Assembly: GCA_013368375.1 (NCBI GenBank)
Contig: JAACJP010000097.1
Span: 1 to 21,327 of the forward strand
DNA length: 21,327 nucleotides
Source: Tricholomella constricta
Lineage: Eukaryota; Basidiomycota; Agaricomycetes; Agaricales; Lyophyllaceae
Direction of reading: 5' to 3'
Every line of letters starts with the position of its first letter. The first letter of the stretch is position 1. Of this stretch, positions 10,752 through 19,787 are shown piece by piece. The translations under genes and the position numbers were made by a program. The notes below the pieces were generated by a model that was not told the DNA's origin, did not search any database, and saw only the letters and a list, made by a program, of their open reading frames with translations.

Positions 10752-11560
10752 TCACCACCTCGCACTCGTGCGACCGTAAAGAGAGGAAAGGCCAGCAGCG
10801 GTCCAAATTTCGTTACAGCGTTGGATGAAGGTATGACGAGATAATGGCTGCCAGCCATCAGAGGTTTCGAAGGCAAAGAGTGGGGCGTTGGGAGGGATGT
10901 TGGGGTTGACAGCAAGATGGTGTTCGAGAGCCGCAACTGGATTGACGTGATCATTAGTGGCAAAGGAGAAAATCCAATCGCCGAGATGTTTTGTCGTTTT
11001 GGTCCAAGGAATGCGGAACTTGATGAAATTGGAGTTGTTGGGAGCGGTGCCTCGTGAGAAGTCACAGTTGCGAGAGACGTGGAAGGCTGGATTGAGGGTT
11101 GTTAACAAGGGACAAGGAGTTTCACCAAGGCGACAGCAACTGCGAAAGGCAATGGAGGCTACCGCCCATATAGCAGCATCACGGGTGTTGGATAGATCAA
11201 GGAGGGCGCGAAGGATAGACATATGTTTAAGGGTAACCGGGTTGCGGGGGGGAAGGTGGCTGGAGGCCGGGGCAAGGTTTGCGATTCCCGTTTTAGTGCG
11301 TTTAAGGAGGCGAGAGCCAAACCAGGGGGCACCATTGACGGCATGCCATAGTTCTGAACCAGCTAACCAGGACGACACAGTAGAGCACGCACGGCGGCGG
11401 CCCCCATCTCAGCTGCAAAAATAGAAAGGAGGGTTTCACTGGCAGGCATACGGCAAGGTTCGGGAATATGATGGCGGTCGCAAAACTGAGTAAATCGAAG
11501 AAGCCCAGCACCGTAATTTTACTGAGACTTTCACCAGACCTGATAATTTGGTGCAAATCA
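10752..11560 (-). pseudogene. Decayed Crypton-like tyrosine recombinase
   Basis: The family cuts and joins DNA through a tyrosine nucleophile. The main open stretch (10752-11378) reads through APWFGSRLLKRTKTG, LAPASSHLPPRNPVTLKH, then SCCRLGE, which carries the first catalytic Arg, and IPWTKTTK, which carries the candidate Lys. It continues to HLAVNPNIPPNAPLFAF, a pattern I know from Agaricomycete integrase-like proteins. Upstream, the same protein continues in another frame (GAGLLRFTQFCDRHHIPEP, MPASETLL) from about 11515 to 11385. One missing base near 11385 and another near the T4 run at 11517-11520 break the frame. The C-terminus stops at YGRTSARW, where the family has its HxxR box. The His/Arg box and Tyr are absent, so it should be inactive. 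It lies just upstream of the TET/JBP-like gene on the same strand. Confidence 0.78.
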
Positions 11561-12382
11561 GCTGTGGATTCCGAGTAGGTTCACCTCACATTCGATCCCA
11601 GGTGGGCAAATGCATCGCGTACCTTCCATTGGCTACGAGGAACAAAAATATCAATCTCATGCCCCTTAAGACGTTACGGTGTACCTCCATAAAGATATAG
11701 CTGGAAAACAATGAGTGAGCATTAAGATGCCTGGCGTGACGGAACATACATTTCGTTGAAGTCGGGTGATATCGCATCGACGTAGATCAAGCCAGTGATG
11801 TTCTCGTGGTCTGCAAAGTGGCGTAACAATGTAATTTTGCGAACAGCTCACTTTGCTAGCTGGACTTTGTCAAATACATGCGTAATCTAAGTTGATGGCA
11901 ACTGTTTCTCGCTTGACGTTGTACATGTCTAGTTGCGAAGTAGCGGGCTTTGCGGTCGTCAGAGCGCCCTTCCGGTGTTATCAAATAAGAGCAACCAGAT
12001 CCGGCTTGTTGATCAAAGATCGACACGTGGGAAAATTCACGATCACGTGCTGTAAGGAAGGCCACGTCAAACGAACTGGTCGAAATGCTGCTTCTGTCCC
12101 CCCATCATCTGCAGCGAACTGTACGCCCATGCTTGAAATGAAGGCTCAGGCCATAGGGGGTGTGTTTTTTTTCTCATAAGGCAGATTTTGCTCACTAGTT
12201 ACCCTACAGCCTGGATACCAATAGCGAAGCTACTTGCATACTCATATCACAGACGCAACGCCGTATGTTTGTATTGCTGTGGTTGTCTTTACTAATACTA
12301 CGTAGTGCACAGGAATCAACACCTCTCGGTTGACCCAGAGGGCAAGCAAGTCGTCGACAGGCATCTTTCTCTAGGAACAGCC
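11561..12382. other. Intergenic region, no gene recognised
   Basis: Short open frames on both strands look like chance and none carries a motif I recognise. The upstream end of the recombinase pseudogene should lie in the first part but is not readable. Near 12327-12346 there is a small imperfect hairpin with CCTCT/AGAGG arms, which may be the outermost member of the hairpin array that follows. Confidence 0.5.
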
Positions 12383-13328
12383 AGTTTGGGGACTGCCAAA
12401 CCCTAGCGCGCCCAGTTATGGGTGCACAGAGTCGTGAGCCGGTTGAGGCTAGGGCATTGCATCAGATGTTGGAGCGGACGCGCTTCAACAACTCGAAGCC
12501 AGTTTAGGGTCTGCCAAACTCTAGCGCGCCCAGTTATGGACGTGCGCTCACGCAGGTCAATTAAGACCTTGTGTTATCCAGCGCCCAGTTAGGGGTGCGC
12601 AGAGCCGCGAGCCAGTTAAGGCTAGCGCGTCCAGTTGAGGACGTGTGCGCACGCAGGTCAGTTAAGACCTTGCGTTATCCAGTGCCCAGTTAGGGGTGCG
12701 CAGAGCCGCGAGCCAGTTAAGGCTAGCGCATCCAGTTATGGATGTGTGCTCATGCAGGTCAATTAAGACCTTGCGTTATACAGTGCCCAGTTAGGGGTGC
12801 ACAGAGTCGCGAGCCAGTCAAGGCTAGCGCGTCCAGTTATGGATGTGTGCTCACGCAGGTCAATTAGGACCTTGCGTTATCCAGTGCCCAGTTAGGGGTG
12901 CGCAGAGCCGCGAGCCAGTTAAGGCTAGCGCGTCCAGTTATGGACGTGTGCTCACGCAGGTCGATTAAGACCTTGTGTTATCCAGCGCCCAGTTAGGGGT
13001 GCACAGAGTCGCGAGCCAGTCAAGGCTAGCGCGTCCAGTTATGGACGTGTGCTCACGCAGGTCAATTAGGACCTTGTATTATCCAGTGCCCAGTTAGGGG
13101 TGCGCAGAGTCGCGAGCCAGTTGAGGCTAGCGCGGCACAGTTAGAGGAGTACGGACGTTGCTGGCGGACCCTGCCCAGCGGACGTGCTCCAACAACTGAT
13201 AGCCAGGGTTAGGGCCTTCCAAACCCAGCGCGTCCAGTTATGAACGTGTGCTCACGCAGGTCGATTAAGACCTTGCGTTATCCAGCGCCCAGTTAGGGGT
13301 GCGCGGAGTCGCAAGCCAGACGAGGCTA
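12383..13328 (+). repeat. 101-bp tandem array of stem-loops
   Basis: Regular units start at 12584, 12685, 12786, 12887, 12988 and 13089, exactly 101 bp apart; a further unit starts at 13288 after a rearranged block, and a variant block lies at 12383-12583. Each unit holds four inverted repeats with 6-nt loops: GCGCCC[AGTTAG]GGGTGCGC (one bulged T), AGCC[AGTTAA]GGCT, GTCC[AGTTAT]GGAC and AGGTC[AATTAA]GACCT. In eight copies the AGCC/GGCT arms never change (arm starts 12437, 12610, 12711, 12812, 12913, 13014, 13115, 13314), while the loop reads GGTTGA, AGTTAA, AGTCAA, AGTTGA or AGACGA. The AGGTC/GACCT arms also stay fixed over AATTAA, AGTTAA, AATTAG and GATTAA loops. The variant blocks carry other hairpins, for example GTTTGG[GGACTG]CCAAAC near 12388 and TGTTGGAGC[GGACGC]GCTTCAACA near 12467. 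There are no unique spacers, so this is not a CRISPR array, and no protein is encoded. Confidence 0.92.
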
Positions 13329-13343
13329 GCGCGGTACACATGT

Positions 13344-13369
13344 CCAACCTGCATGTCTATGCAGGTTGG
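13344..13369. repeat. Perfect 10-bp hairpin closing the array
   Basis: CCAACCTGCA, a 6-nt loop TGTCTA, then TGCAGGTTGG. It is a perfect inverted repeat 15 bp beyond the last AGCC/GGCT hairpin of the tandem array and keeps the same loop length as the hairpins inside it. It could be a transcription end, a structured RNA end or a relic of how the array formed. Confidence 0.85.
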
Positions 13370-13398
13370 TTGTGGCGTTGAACGCTGTAAAGTACCTA

Positions 13399-13697
13399 GG
13401 TATTAGATTGCCAAGTTTCCCGTGCCTTCGTGCTCCACAGATCGCCCAGATAATGGGATGGACCTGCTGGTGTTTATTTTTCACGAAAAGGCCAGTCATC
13501 GAAGGACTACAGGCGAGTAGGCATTAGATTTCCAAGCCTCCGGCCCCTTCGCGCCCCGGAGATCCCCCAGAAAATGGGATGGTCCTAGTGGGATTTCATT
13601 TTCAATTTTATACATAGTATTTATACCGTACGCTACGAATTGCTGAGCTGGGTACTTCGATGACAAGGTCAGTCGTCGAAGAACCACAGGCGAGTAC
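13399..13697. repeat. Diverged direct duplication upstream of the H3-tail-like gene
   Basis: The words GGTATTAGATTGCCAAG (13399) and GGCATTAGATTTCCAAG (13520) start two related blocks 121 bp apart, both followed by ATAATGGGATGG-like or AAAATGGGATGG-like text. The block end CAGTCATCGAAGGACTACAG (about 13492) recurs as a diverged copy at about 13670, offset 178 bp. The second copy therefore carries about 57 bp of extra AT-rich sequence (about 13600-13657). The region is noncoding and lies directly upstream of the gene at 13806. Confidence 0.65.
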
Positions 13698-13805
13698 CCT
13701 TGATTTCATATCCGACGCGTCGATGACACGATCACGTGATATAAATGATAATTTCTGGCCATGTGAGCTGGCAGCTGCTGGAGCTGGACCACGACACTGT
13801 TCGTC

Positions 13806-15504
13806 ATGCCTAGGACGAAGCAAACCGCTGCACGGTCCACAGGGGAGCCAGCACCGCGCAAGGCACTTGTCGTCCCACCATCCAAAATGCCCGCGACGAG
13901 CAGGAAGCGCAAGGCCCCGGCTGACGAGGCAATGAGCAAGAAGCGCAAGGCCCCGGCTGACGAGGAGACTGAAAGTAGACGTTCAGCCCGGCTCAACAAG
14001 GCAACCGTTGAGGCAGTAGAGGATGTGGGCGTTGCAACCTCACAGGATATGGTCGAAGTTCGGCAGGACGGCCACAATGAAGTACGTTCTCCCAACTCAC
14101 GGTCCGTAAATTCAGTGTTAATCCCCCCGGCAAAGTTTTGCGCTGGCTGCAGGAATGGAGGCACGCTCATTAAGTGCTCCACCTGTGTAAGGGTTATCTG
14201 TGGAGATTGCATTACATTTCCTCAGACCTTGAGCGAAGATGAACCGTTCCAGTGCCCACCATGCCACCTTGAGTCGCGCCAGAAAAATGACAAGGAGATG
14301 GGGCCCTACCGCGTGAGTTCGTCACGTTTACACATAATCGGACGTGTCCTAAATTCGTTGATGCAGGGATTTCCTAATGCGAAGGAAGCTACGCGTTTAA
14401 AGGCGACGCCCACCACTCGCGAGGCCTTTGCGTTCTGCAGCTCTCCAGCTCTTGTGATAATTTCTGTGCGGCTGGCGTCCGTAGATCCCGTCGGCGATTC
14501 CGCTAGGACAGTGTATCATAACATTGCCCCGTTCCTTCCCAAGAACGTTGCCTTCGTGGACTTACCCTGGGACCTCGGAGAAGACCAAGGGTTTGAGGAC
14601 TATAACAAAAAAATCGACAGGCTCGTGCTTCGGTTGAAGGAAGGAGATCTGAAGAAGTGAGCCGCAATGACAAGTTCGCGAGGACGTGCTAAATACAATG
14701 AGATGATAGGTTCCGAAACTTCGCCGTATACTTCACGGATCATAGCGATCCAAGTCGTGGAGACCTTCATTTCACCGTTGGCTGCGGGGGGGCGACGGAT
14801 GTATCCTCGGTATACATGCATATTATTGGAAAGATAGTCGGAGGTTACTGAAATAATATTTCAGGTACTAAAACAACTGTTTCCGTCATCTCTGACCGCA
14901 TTCTTCGACGAGGGAAAGCGGAATACTTTAACCATGTTAGTCTGCGGGGCTATTGTTACCAACAAGGATGCCTACAAGGACCTGAAGGCATTTGCGGACC
15001 TGTAAGTCTTTGTATTTACGTCATATGCCCTAGCTAAACGACTACAGCGGACACTTCTCCTGGGTTATGGCCTTTGGCCAGAAAGTCCTGCAGCCCGCGC
15101 TCACCAACCCGCTCCTTCAAACTGCGTCGATTTCGTGGTTTATCCATGAACGACGATGGGATGCGGTCCTTGACGATCTCCAGATCGTTGGCGCTCACAC
15201 TGACGTATACAAGCTCGAAAAGGACAAGCCCACCATTCGGTACGTATGGGCCCATCAGGGAATCAAACCGTTTGGCGAGCCCGCACCGTATAGCTGCCCC
15301 GCTTGCAACACGTTCAAAGCATGGGGCAAGCCCGTCGATGTAAAAATGCGCAACAAGAAACAGGCAGTGCAGCTCTCCCACAAATGCGGCTACTGCCCGA
15401 CCCGCATCAAGTATACTCTCAAGAACACACTTGTAAAGCATACGGTTGGAACTCGTACAGCGGTCGTAGCACGGGGCGAATGGTACCGGGAGGAAATGAA
15501 TTAG
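13806..15504 (+). CDS. Histone H3-tail-mimic protein with PHD/ADD-like finger and zinc ribbon, four exons
   Basis: Exons 13806-14656, 14710-14809, 14865-15001 and 15048-15504; introns of 53, 55 and 46 nt with donors GTGAGC, GTATAC and GTAAGT. Phases agree and give 514 aa. The N-terminus PRTKQTAARSTGEPAPRK follows the histone H3 tail (ARTKQTARKSTGGKAPRK): R2, T3, K4, Q5, T6, S10, T11, A15, P16, R17 and K18 match, but R8 is A, K9 is R and K14 is P. Residues 33-52 hold a duplicated basic KRKAPADE, a likely nuclear signal. Residues 112-153 are C-x2-C-x8-C-x2-C-x4-C-x2-C-x14-C-x2-C, like PHD or DNMT3-type ADD fingers that read H3 tails. Residues about 215-350 alternate strands and helices with H295 (TDHSD) and C344 (LVCG) after strands, resembling caspase/CHAT folds. 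C446, C449, C476 and C479 form a zinc ribbon. I recall a large Agaricomycete family of this build with no known function. No lesion is seen. Confidence 0.85.
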
Positions 15505-15803
15505 ACTTGTGGACATTGCGCTAGAATACATGCTCTGACAATATATCGTACATTCAAAGAAAGAAATGGGAAGAAAGGAGTCATAGTCAATCGGAAACTT
15601 CATGCATGTCGTGCCTACGGCGCTGATGTCAAAGGTGATGCAATTTTTGAATCACAAGAGAAGGCGCCGCTACAGGCACAGCAGACTATGATACAAGTGA
15701 CGACAAGGCACGTAAACTAGCAGGAGTAACGCTAGAAGAACGACATGCAGTCCTCGCCAACTGAATCCCACCGTGCCCGAAGGAGCCCTTGCCAAACCAC
15801 CCA
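15505..15803. other. Tail-to-tail spacer between two convergent genes
   Basis: This 299-bp stretch separates the stops of the H3-tail-like gene and the 19-exon gene. No canonical AATAAA was noticed and no reading frame is convincing. Both 3' UTRs probably share it. Confidence 0.5.
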
Positions 15804-18800
15804 TCAACCAGACTCCGCCCCGCGCTTTCTAGCAACAGCCTTCTCCGAGCCCGATGCAGGATTAAAGCCAGGGGCGCTGAGGACAATGACGAACTGGACA
15901 TTCGACGAAAGGTAAACGGTACCAGAACCGTAGGTCTTGACAGTATAGCCTACGGCGACCACCGAGTCATTGGGCAGCTCAGTATCGTTGTTGAGGAAGC
16001 GGGGCCACTTCGCAAGGGCAAGGAAGTCCGCGTCTGTGAACGCAAATCCCTTGTTGGTCTTGCTGGGGCGTCCATCATACACAGGCACTGTAACCACATA
16101 GTTAGCCCAACTCAGAGAGCTGCAAAAAAATGTCACTCACCAGTGTCTTCATATGCGATTGGATTTGCTGAGATGGCCATCGCTTGGGCAGCCACTGGAG
16201 ACTTTACAGAAAAGGTGATAGATGACTTCTTCTTCTGAGGAGTGGTAGGCGCGTTGGTGGCTGTAATGGAGAATATAGAGTGAGAACAGTTGAGAACGAG
16301 TAACGATTAACTTACAGCTAGCAGCCCGCGCAGTCTGGAAAGACTGAGGACCCCTCCCCTCCCCATAGGTAGAGAAACTAAAGCCAAGACCAGACGTAGG
16401 GCCCATTATGACAGGCTGAGGGAACTTGAAAAGGAGCCCCCATACCGAGGTGTCGCGGCGGAATTCCTGGCTCATGGGGGCGATGGAGATGCGATGAATA
16501 TTGGTGGGCGTGCGTGCAGTGTTCATCACGGGTGTGAACAAGGAGCTCTCAGAAACAACACCCATCATAATACCAATCGCAAGGGGGCGGCGGCCGTCCG
16601 CAATCCTGAGGCGACCTGCGGGGTCAACGACAAGTTCGCGGGGGTCGACGCGGGCCGTATTCACGTAGCAGCCTGAGCGCACGAACTTTAGACCCGCAAC
16701 GAAATACCTGAGATGGGTCATGGTCAACGGGCATCAGCAACAGGGAGAGGTTTCGCGCACGCAATAGCCGCAACAGGCATTTCCTGGGAGACGCTCTCAA
16801 GCGAGCAGCGCTGGGATTCAACGTCGCCTCGGCCGCCATCGCTATACGGAGCGATATCGTAGAAAGTTCTGGTCGGGCCTTAGTTAGATTCAATGGAAAG
16901 GACAATAGAAACGTACTTGAGGAATGGGAGCTGCTTGTAGTCCTGGATCAAACCGGGCTGGTCGTCCCATAGGGACGGCTGCATGACTGCGTCGAAGTCG
17001 ACATCGTCGGCGGTCTGACTGACCGTAGCGTTGCCAACGCTGGCGTCACTACCCGCATCCGAGGCACCAACGTCTGACTGCGACTGAGCGTCGCTGGCGC
17101 CTTGAGCGCTATCGGCTTCGGACAGGACCTCATCGCCCGAGCGACCTTCCTCGGAATTGCCATCCGATTCCTGCGCCTCGACATCCATGAATGGGTTTAT
17201 GTCAGCTGCAGGCCTATATGATGCCACAATATATTGAAAAGGTGTCAGAGCCGAAGAACGATAAAGTAGACTCACTGAGGAGCATCAACAATGCTCTCTT
17301 TGTCAGAATCAGGTAAATTGAATCGAGACCCTTTGGCGCGGCTGGATCCAGATGATGGACTAAACATCCTAATTATAAGAACGTTAGGTAGATAGATGAA
17401 GGATAACAAAAACATACGTATTGACGTCCGGGAGATCGTCTTCGGAATAGCCAAAAGAGGGATCGTCGGACTTCATCGTTACCATGTGTTCAATGTTAGT
17501 CCTTGCAAGAAGTCAGAAAACCGAACTCAAAAGGGTCGGTAGACGTACACACCCTGGATAAGACTCCCGTTCCGCTGCCATGAGAGCAGCTTTGGCTTGG
17601 ACTTGTTCAAGCGTTTTCTTGACAGGTTTACTTAAGTAAAAGGTTGATAAATAAAAGATAACAACAAACCGGTGAAAGAACGTACATAGGCGATGCTGAC
17701 TGCTCAGCCAACCGTGCCTTCTCAGACTTTGACTTTAAGCGACTGGTTATATCAACAGGTAAAAGTTTAGGAATAGAGAGGCGGAAACGAATGCAGAAAT
17801 TCTTACATGGGGCGTCCTGCAGGGCTGAAGCCCAGAGAGAAGGGAAAATCAGTGCCCATAACTTGTGATCGTACGACAGAAGCTGGTATTACCTAAGAAG
17901 TGCAGGCGCGGACTCCAATGGCGATTCGGCATCCGCAATGGTCAGGGGAGCACTGGGCAAGGTAACCATTGTAAATGTACGCATAAAACTTAGAGCCGAA
18001 GGAGCATACCCCAGGGTCGAGGCTTCGAGGCTCCCATGCGGCTGCGCATTCCTGGTCTGTTTTCCTTTGGGACGGCTGAAACCCAGAGTAAATATACAGG
18101 GACCTGGAATAATATAAATATGCACTTACAGCGACAGGCGAGAGCTGAAGCGAGGAGTCAATACAGCCTGCCGGGAAATGAATAAAAATGCCAACCTAGC
18201 AGAAGGAGGATCAACACCAGTGCCCATAACGACAACACTGTCGATCATCTCGCTATATAGCTCGTTAGTGAGATAGAGCTGCACGAAGTAGAACAGCATG
18301 CGTACAGAAGTGTAGCCATTTTGGGTGTGGCGCGCTTTGTGGCGCCAGCGGGGGCATCAGGATTACCTAGTATCTCCCTTTTTTTCTTTGACGGAGAAGG
18401 AGTGGCCGGGCCCTCCACGATCTCACTATAACGACATGTAAGTGGACGGGTCAAAACAGTGTCAGAGATGGGGCTTACATGTCGCTATCCGGTTCAAGGT
18501 CACTAGGTTTGCGTTTTTGTCTTTTAGATGGAACATGAATCGCGCTATTAAAATGGGTGAGAAAGATAGGTGGAGGTGGAGGTGGAAGACGTACCTAGGC
18601 CCAGAGGAGAAGGCGCGCTCGATAGCCCTGAAGCGGGACGAGTGGAGATGGATAATTAAATTACAATAAGGCCATCGGACGAATAACATACGCAGCAATG
18701 TCTTGGGACGATCTAACAGGACGACGTTGAGAGAGCTGGGAGCAGGGGAGTAAGAGAAACACATACTCAGTGACCATCTTGTCGACCTTATTTGCAGATC

Positions 18801-18893
18801 GACTACAAAAATGATAGTAGATCAGGGAAGCGTATATAGAGGGAAACAATGGACGTACTTGTTACTACTCGATTTTCCATTCTTGGGAGGCAT
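15804..18893 (-). CDS. Intron-dense gene of unknown function, about 19 exons, 705 aa
   Basis: Exons: 18893-18859, 18802-18767, 18712-18692, 18627-18595, 18544-18479, 18425-18367, 18334-18196, 18144-18130, 18075-17893, 17824-17807, 17742-17686, 17630-17553, 17501-17418, 17368-17276, 17213-16917, 16868-16761, 16707-16316, 16260-16141 and 16087-15804. Apart from one 32-nt gap (18366-18335), introns are about 46-67 nt with good splice signals, and the joined frame is open. The start MPPKNGKSSS fits the first ATG. The N-terminal half is disordered: basic SKRQKRKP and SPSKKKREI tracts suggest nuclear import, and DSDIEIVEG resembles a SUMO-interacting motif. Exon 15 is acidic and Ser-rich. The C-terminal half is globular (YFVAGLKFVRSGCYVNTARV, RRDTSVWGLLFKF) and ends with VPVYDGRPSK...SVVAVGYTVKTY...LSSNVQFVIVL, which I recall from uncharacterised Agaricomycete proteins. 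No function is assigned. It is divergent from the next gene. Confidence 0.8.
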
Positions 18894-19232
18894 GACGAAG
18901 AAAGAGTTGAAAGGGGGGACAGAAGTGCATATTGGAATACCGAAGATTTTATACGAGTCCAGGAGAGGAGCAAACAAGGCATAAGCCATGCAATCCTATG
19001 CATCGTGAAAGCACAAAAGAAGCTCAGAACCTTGAACACGATGCAGAAGGCTTGCAGACCTTCTGATCTCAATTTGGCACAACCCCTGATTAGGCGCGTC
19101 AATTTCATGCAACAGCATAGCAGATGGGAAGAATACCTATGCAAAACGAGCCAGCGAAAGAAGAGAAGTTAATAGGACCGAACAGATGGATCGAAATGAA
19201 CCAGGCAAGGAATGATTAAGGAGACACTCTGA
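18894..19232. promoter_or_regulatory. Probable shared upstream region of two divergent genes
   Basis: The region lies between the first ATG of the 19-exon gene (18893, minus) and the first coding-looking stretch of the plus-strand gene. The open frame at 18849-19172 (plus) overlaps exon 1 of the minus gene and shows no recognised motif. No TATA box or other element can be pinned down, so the regulatory role rests on position only. Confidence 0.3.
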
Positions 19233-19787
19233 CGGGAGACGATCGTTCGGGGAAGAGAAGCGACCAAGCCAAAGCCAGATGACCAATTGCATCATTGGTT
19301 GAAGGGCAAGCATCTTCAGCAGAAGGTGGAGTTGCGTGGTGCAGATATTCAAGCTACAGAAAAAGAAATGGTGTCAGCAATTAGAAAACGGACGAAGCAT
19401 TTGGCCGAGGAGATGGCTCAAAACAAGGCAAGAGATTTGGCCGAGGAGATGGCTCAAAACAGGGCAAGAGACGCGATTCTGTCAAGTGATCCTGTCGTCT
19501 GAGCGATTGGGAAAAGGGACCACATTTACATCAGTCAGACACGACAGAAGCAATCTCGAACCTCATAGAAAGAAAAACAACATATCCAGGCAATGAAAGG
19601 CCAACAGCAGGTGCGACGTTCAATTATGAGCTTGGACGCACACCCACAGCCAATTTATAGCACAATATCTGGAGCAATCTTCGATTACAGCCATTGGCGG
19701 GGTTGATCGACGCTTATCGAGAATTGTCCAGGTGGGAAACTTCAGAGCTCAGCGCAGGTATCATGCTCACCTATAGTCTGAATTCAG
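19233..19787 (+). pseudogene. Frame-broken or unresolved 5' half of the plus-strand gene
   Basis: Protein-like pieces lie in order but in clashing frames. The first is 19233-19502, charged and coiled-coil-like, with LAEEMAQNKARD twice, then SSERLGKGTTFTSV in the next frame (about 19498-19533). SDTTEAISNLIERKTTYPG follows in the third frame (19535-19610). After a good 50-nt intron (19611-19660) come AQYLEQSSITAIGG and then LIDAYRELSRWETSELSAG, one base out of phase at the G4 run 19699-19702. Another one-base jump near 19784-19790 is needed to reach the clean downstream part. The alternative splice GTGGGA-CAG (19732-19787) would join frames but drops the most protein-like segment. Either the 5' half is decayed, the sequence has indel errors, or I have misread exons. 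A 36-bp tandem duplication sits at 19401-19472. Confidence 0.45.
19401..19472 (+). repeat. 36-bp tandem duplication
   Basis: Two adjacent 36-bp copies (19401-19436 and 19437-19472) differ by very few bases. In the open frame they add twelve residues, LAEEMAQN(K/R)ARD, to a charged helical stretch. The length is a multiple of three, so the frame is kept. Confidence 0.85.

Noticed and set aside
11892..12179. 95-aa plus-strand frame
   Set aside because: Composition and lack of motifs suggest chance; it ends in a T-run-encoded FFF tail.
12584..13288. CRISPR-like array
   Set aside because: The 101-bp units are repeats end to end without unique spacers, and the genome is eukaryotic by its introns.
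13706..14212. 168-aa open frame on the minus strand with a repeated SSAGALRFLL segment
   Set aside because: It is the antisense shadow of exon 1 of the H3-tail gene; its repeat mirrors the KRKAPADE duplication.
18849..19172. 107-aa plus-strand open frame starting MDVLVTT
   Set aside because: It overlaps exon 1 of the minus-strand gene and shows no motif; without transcript data it is not supported.
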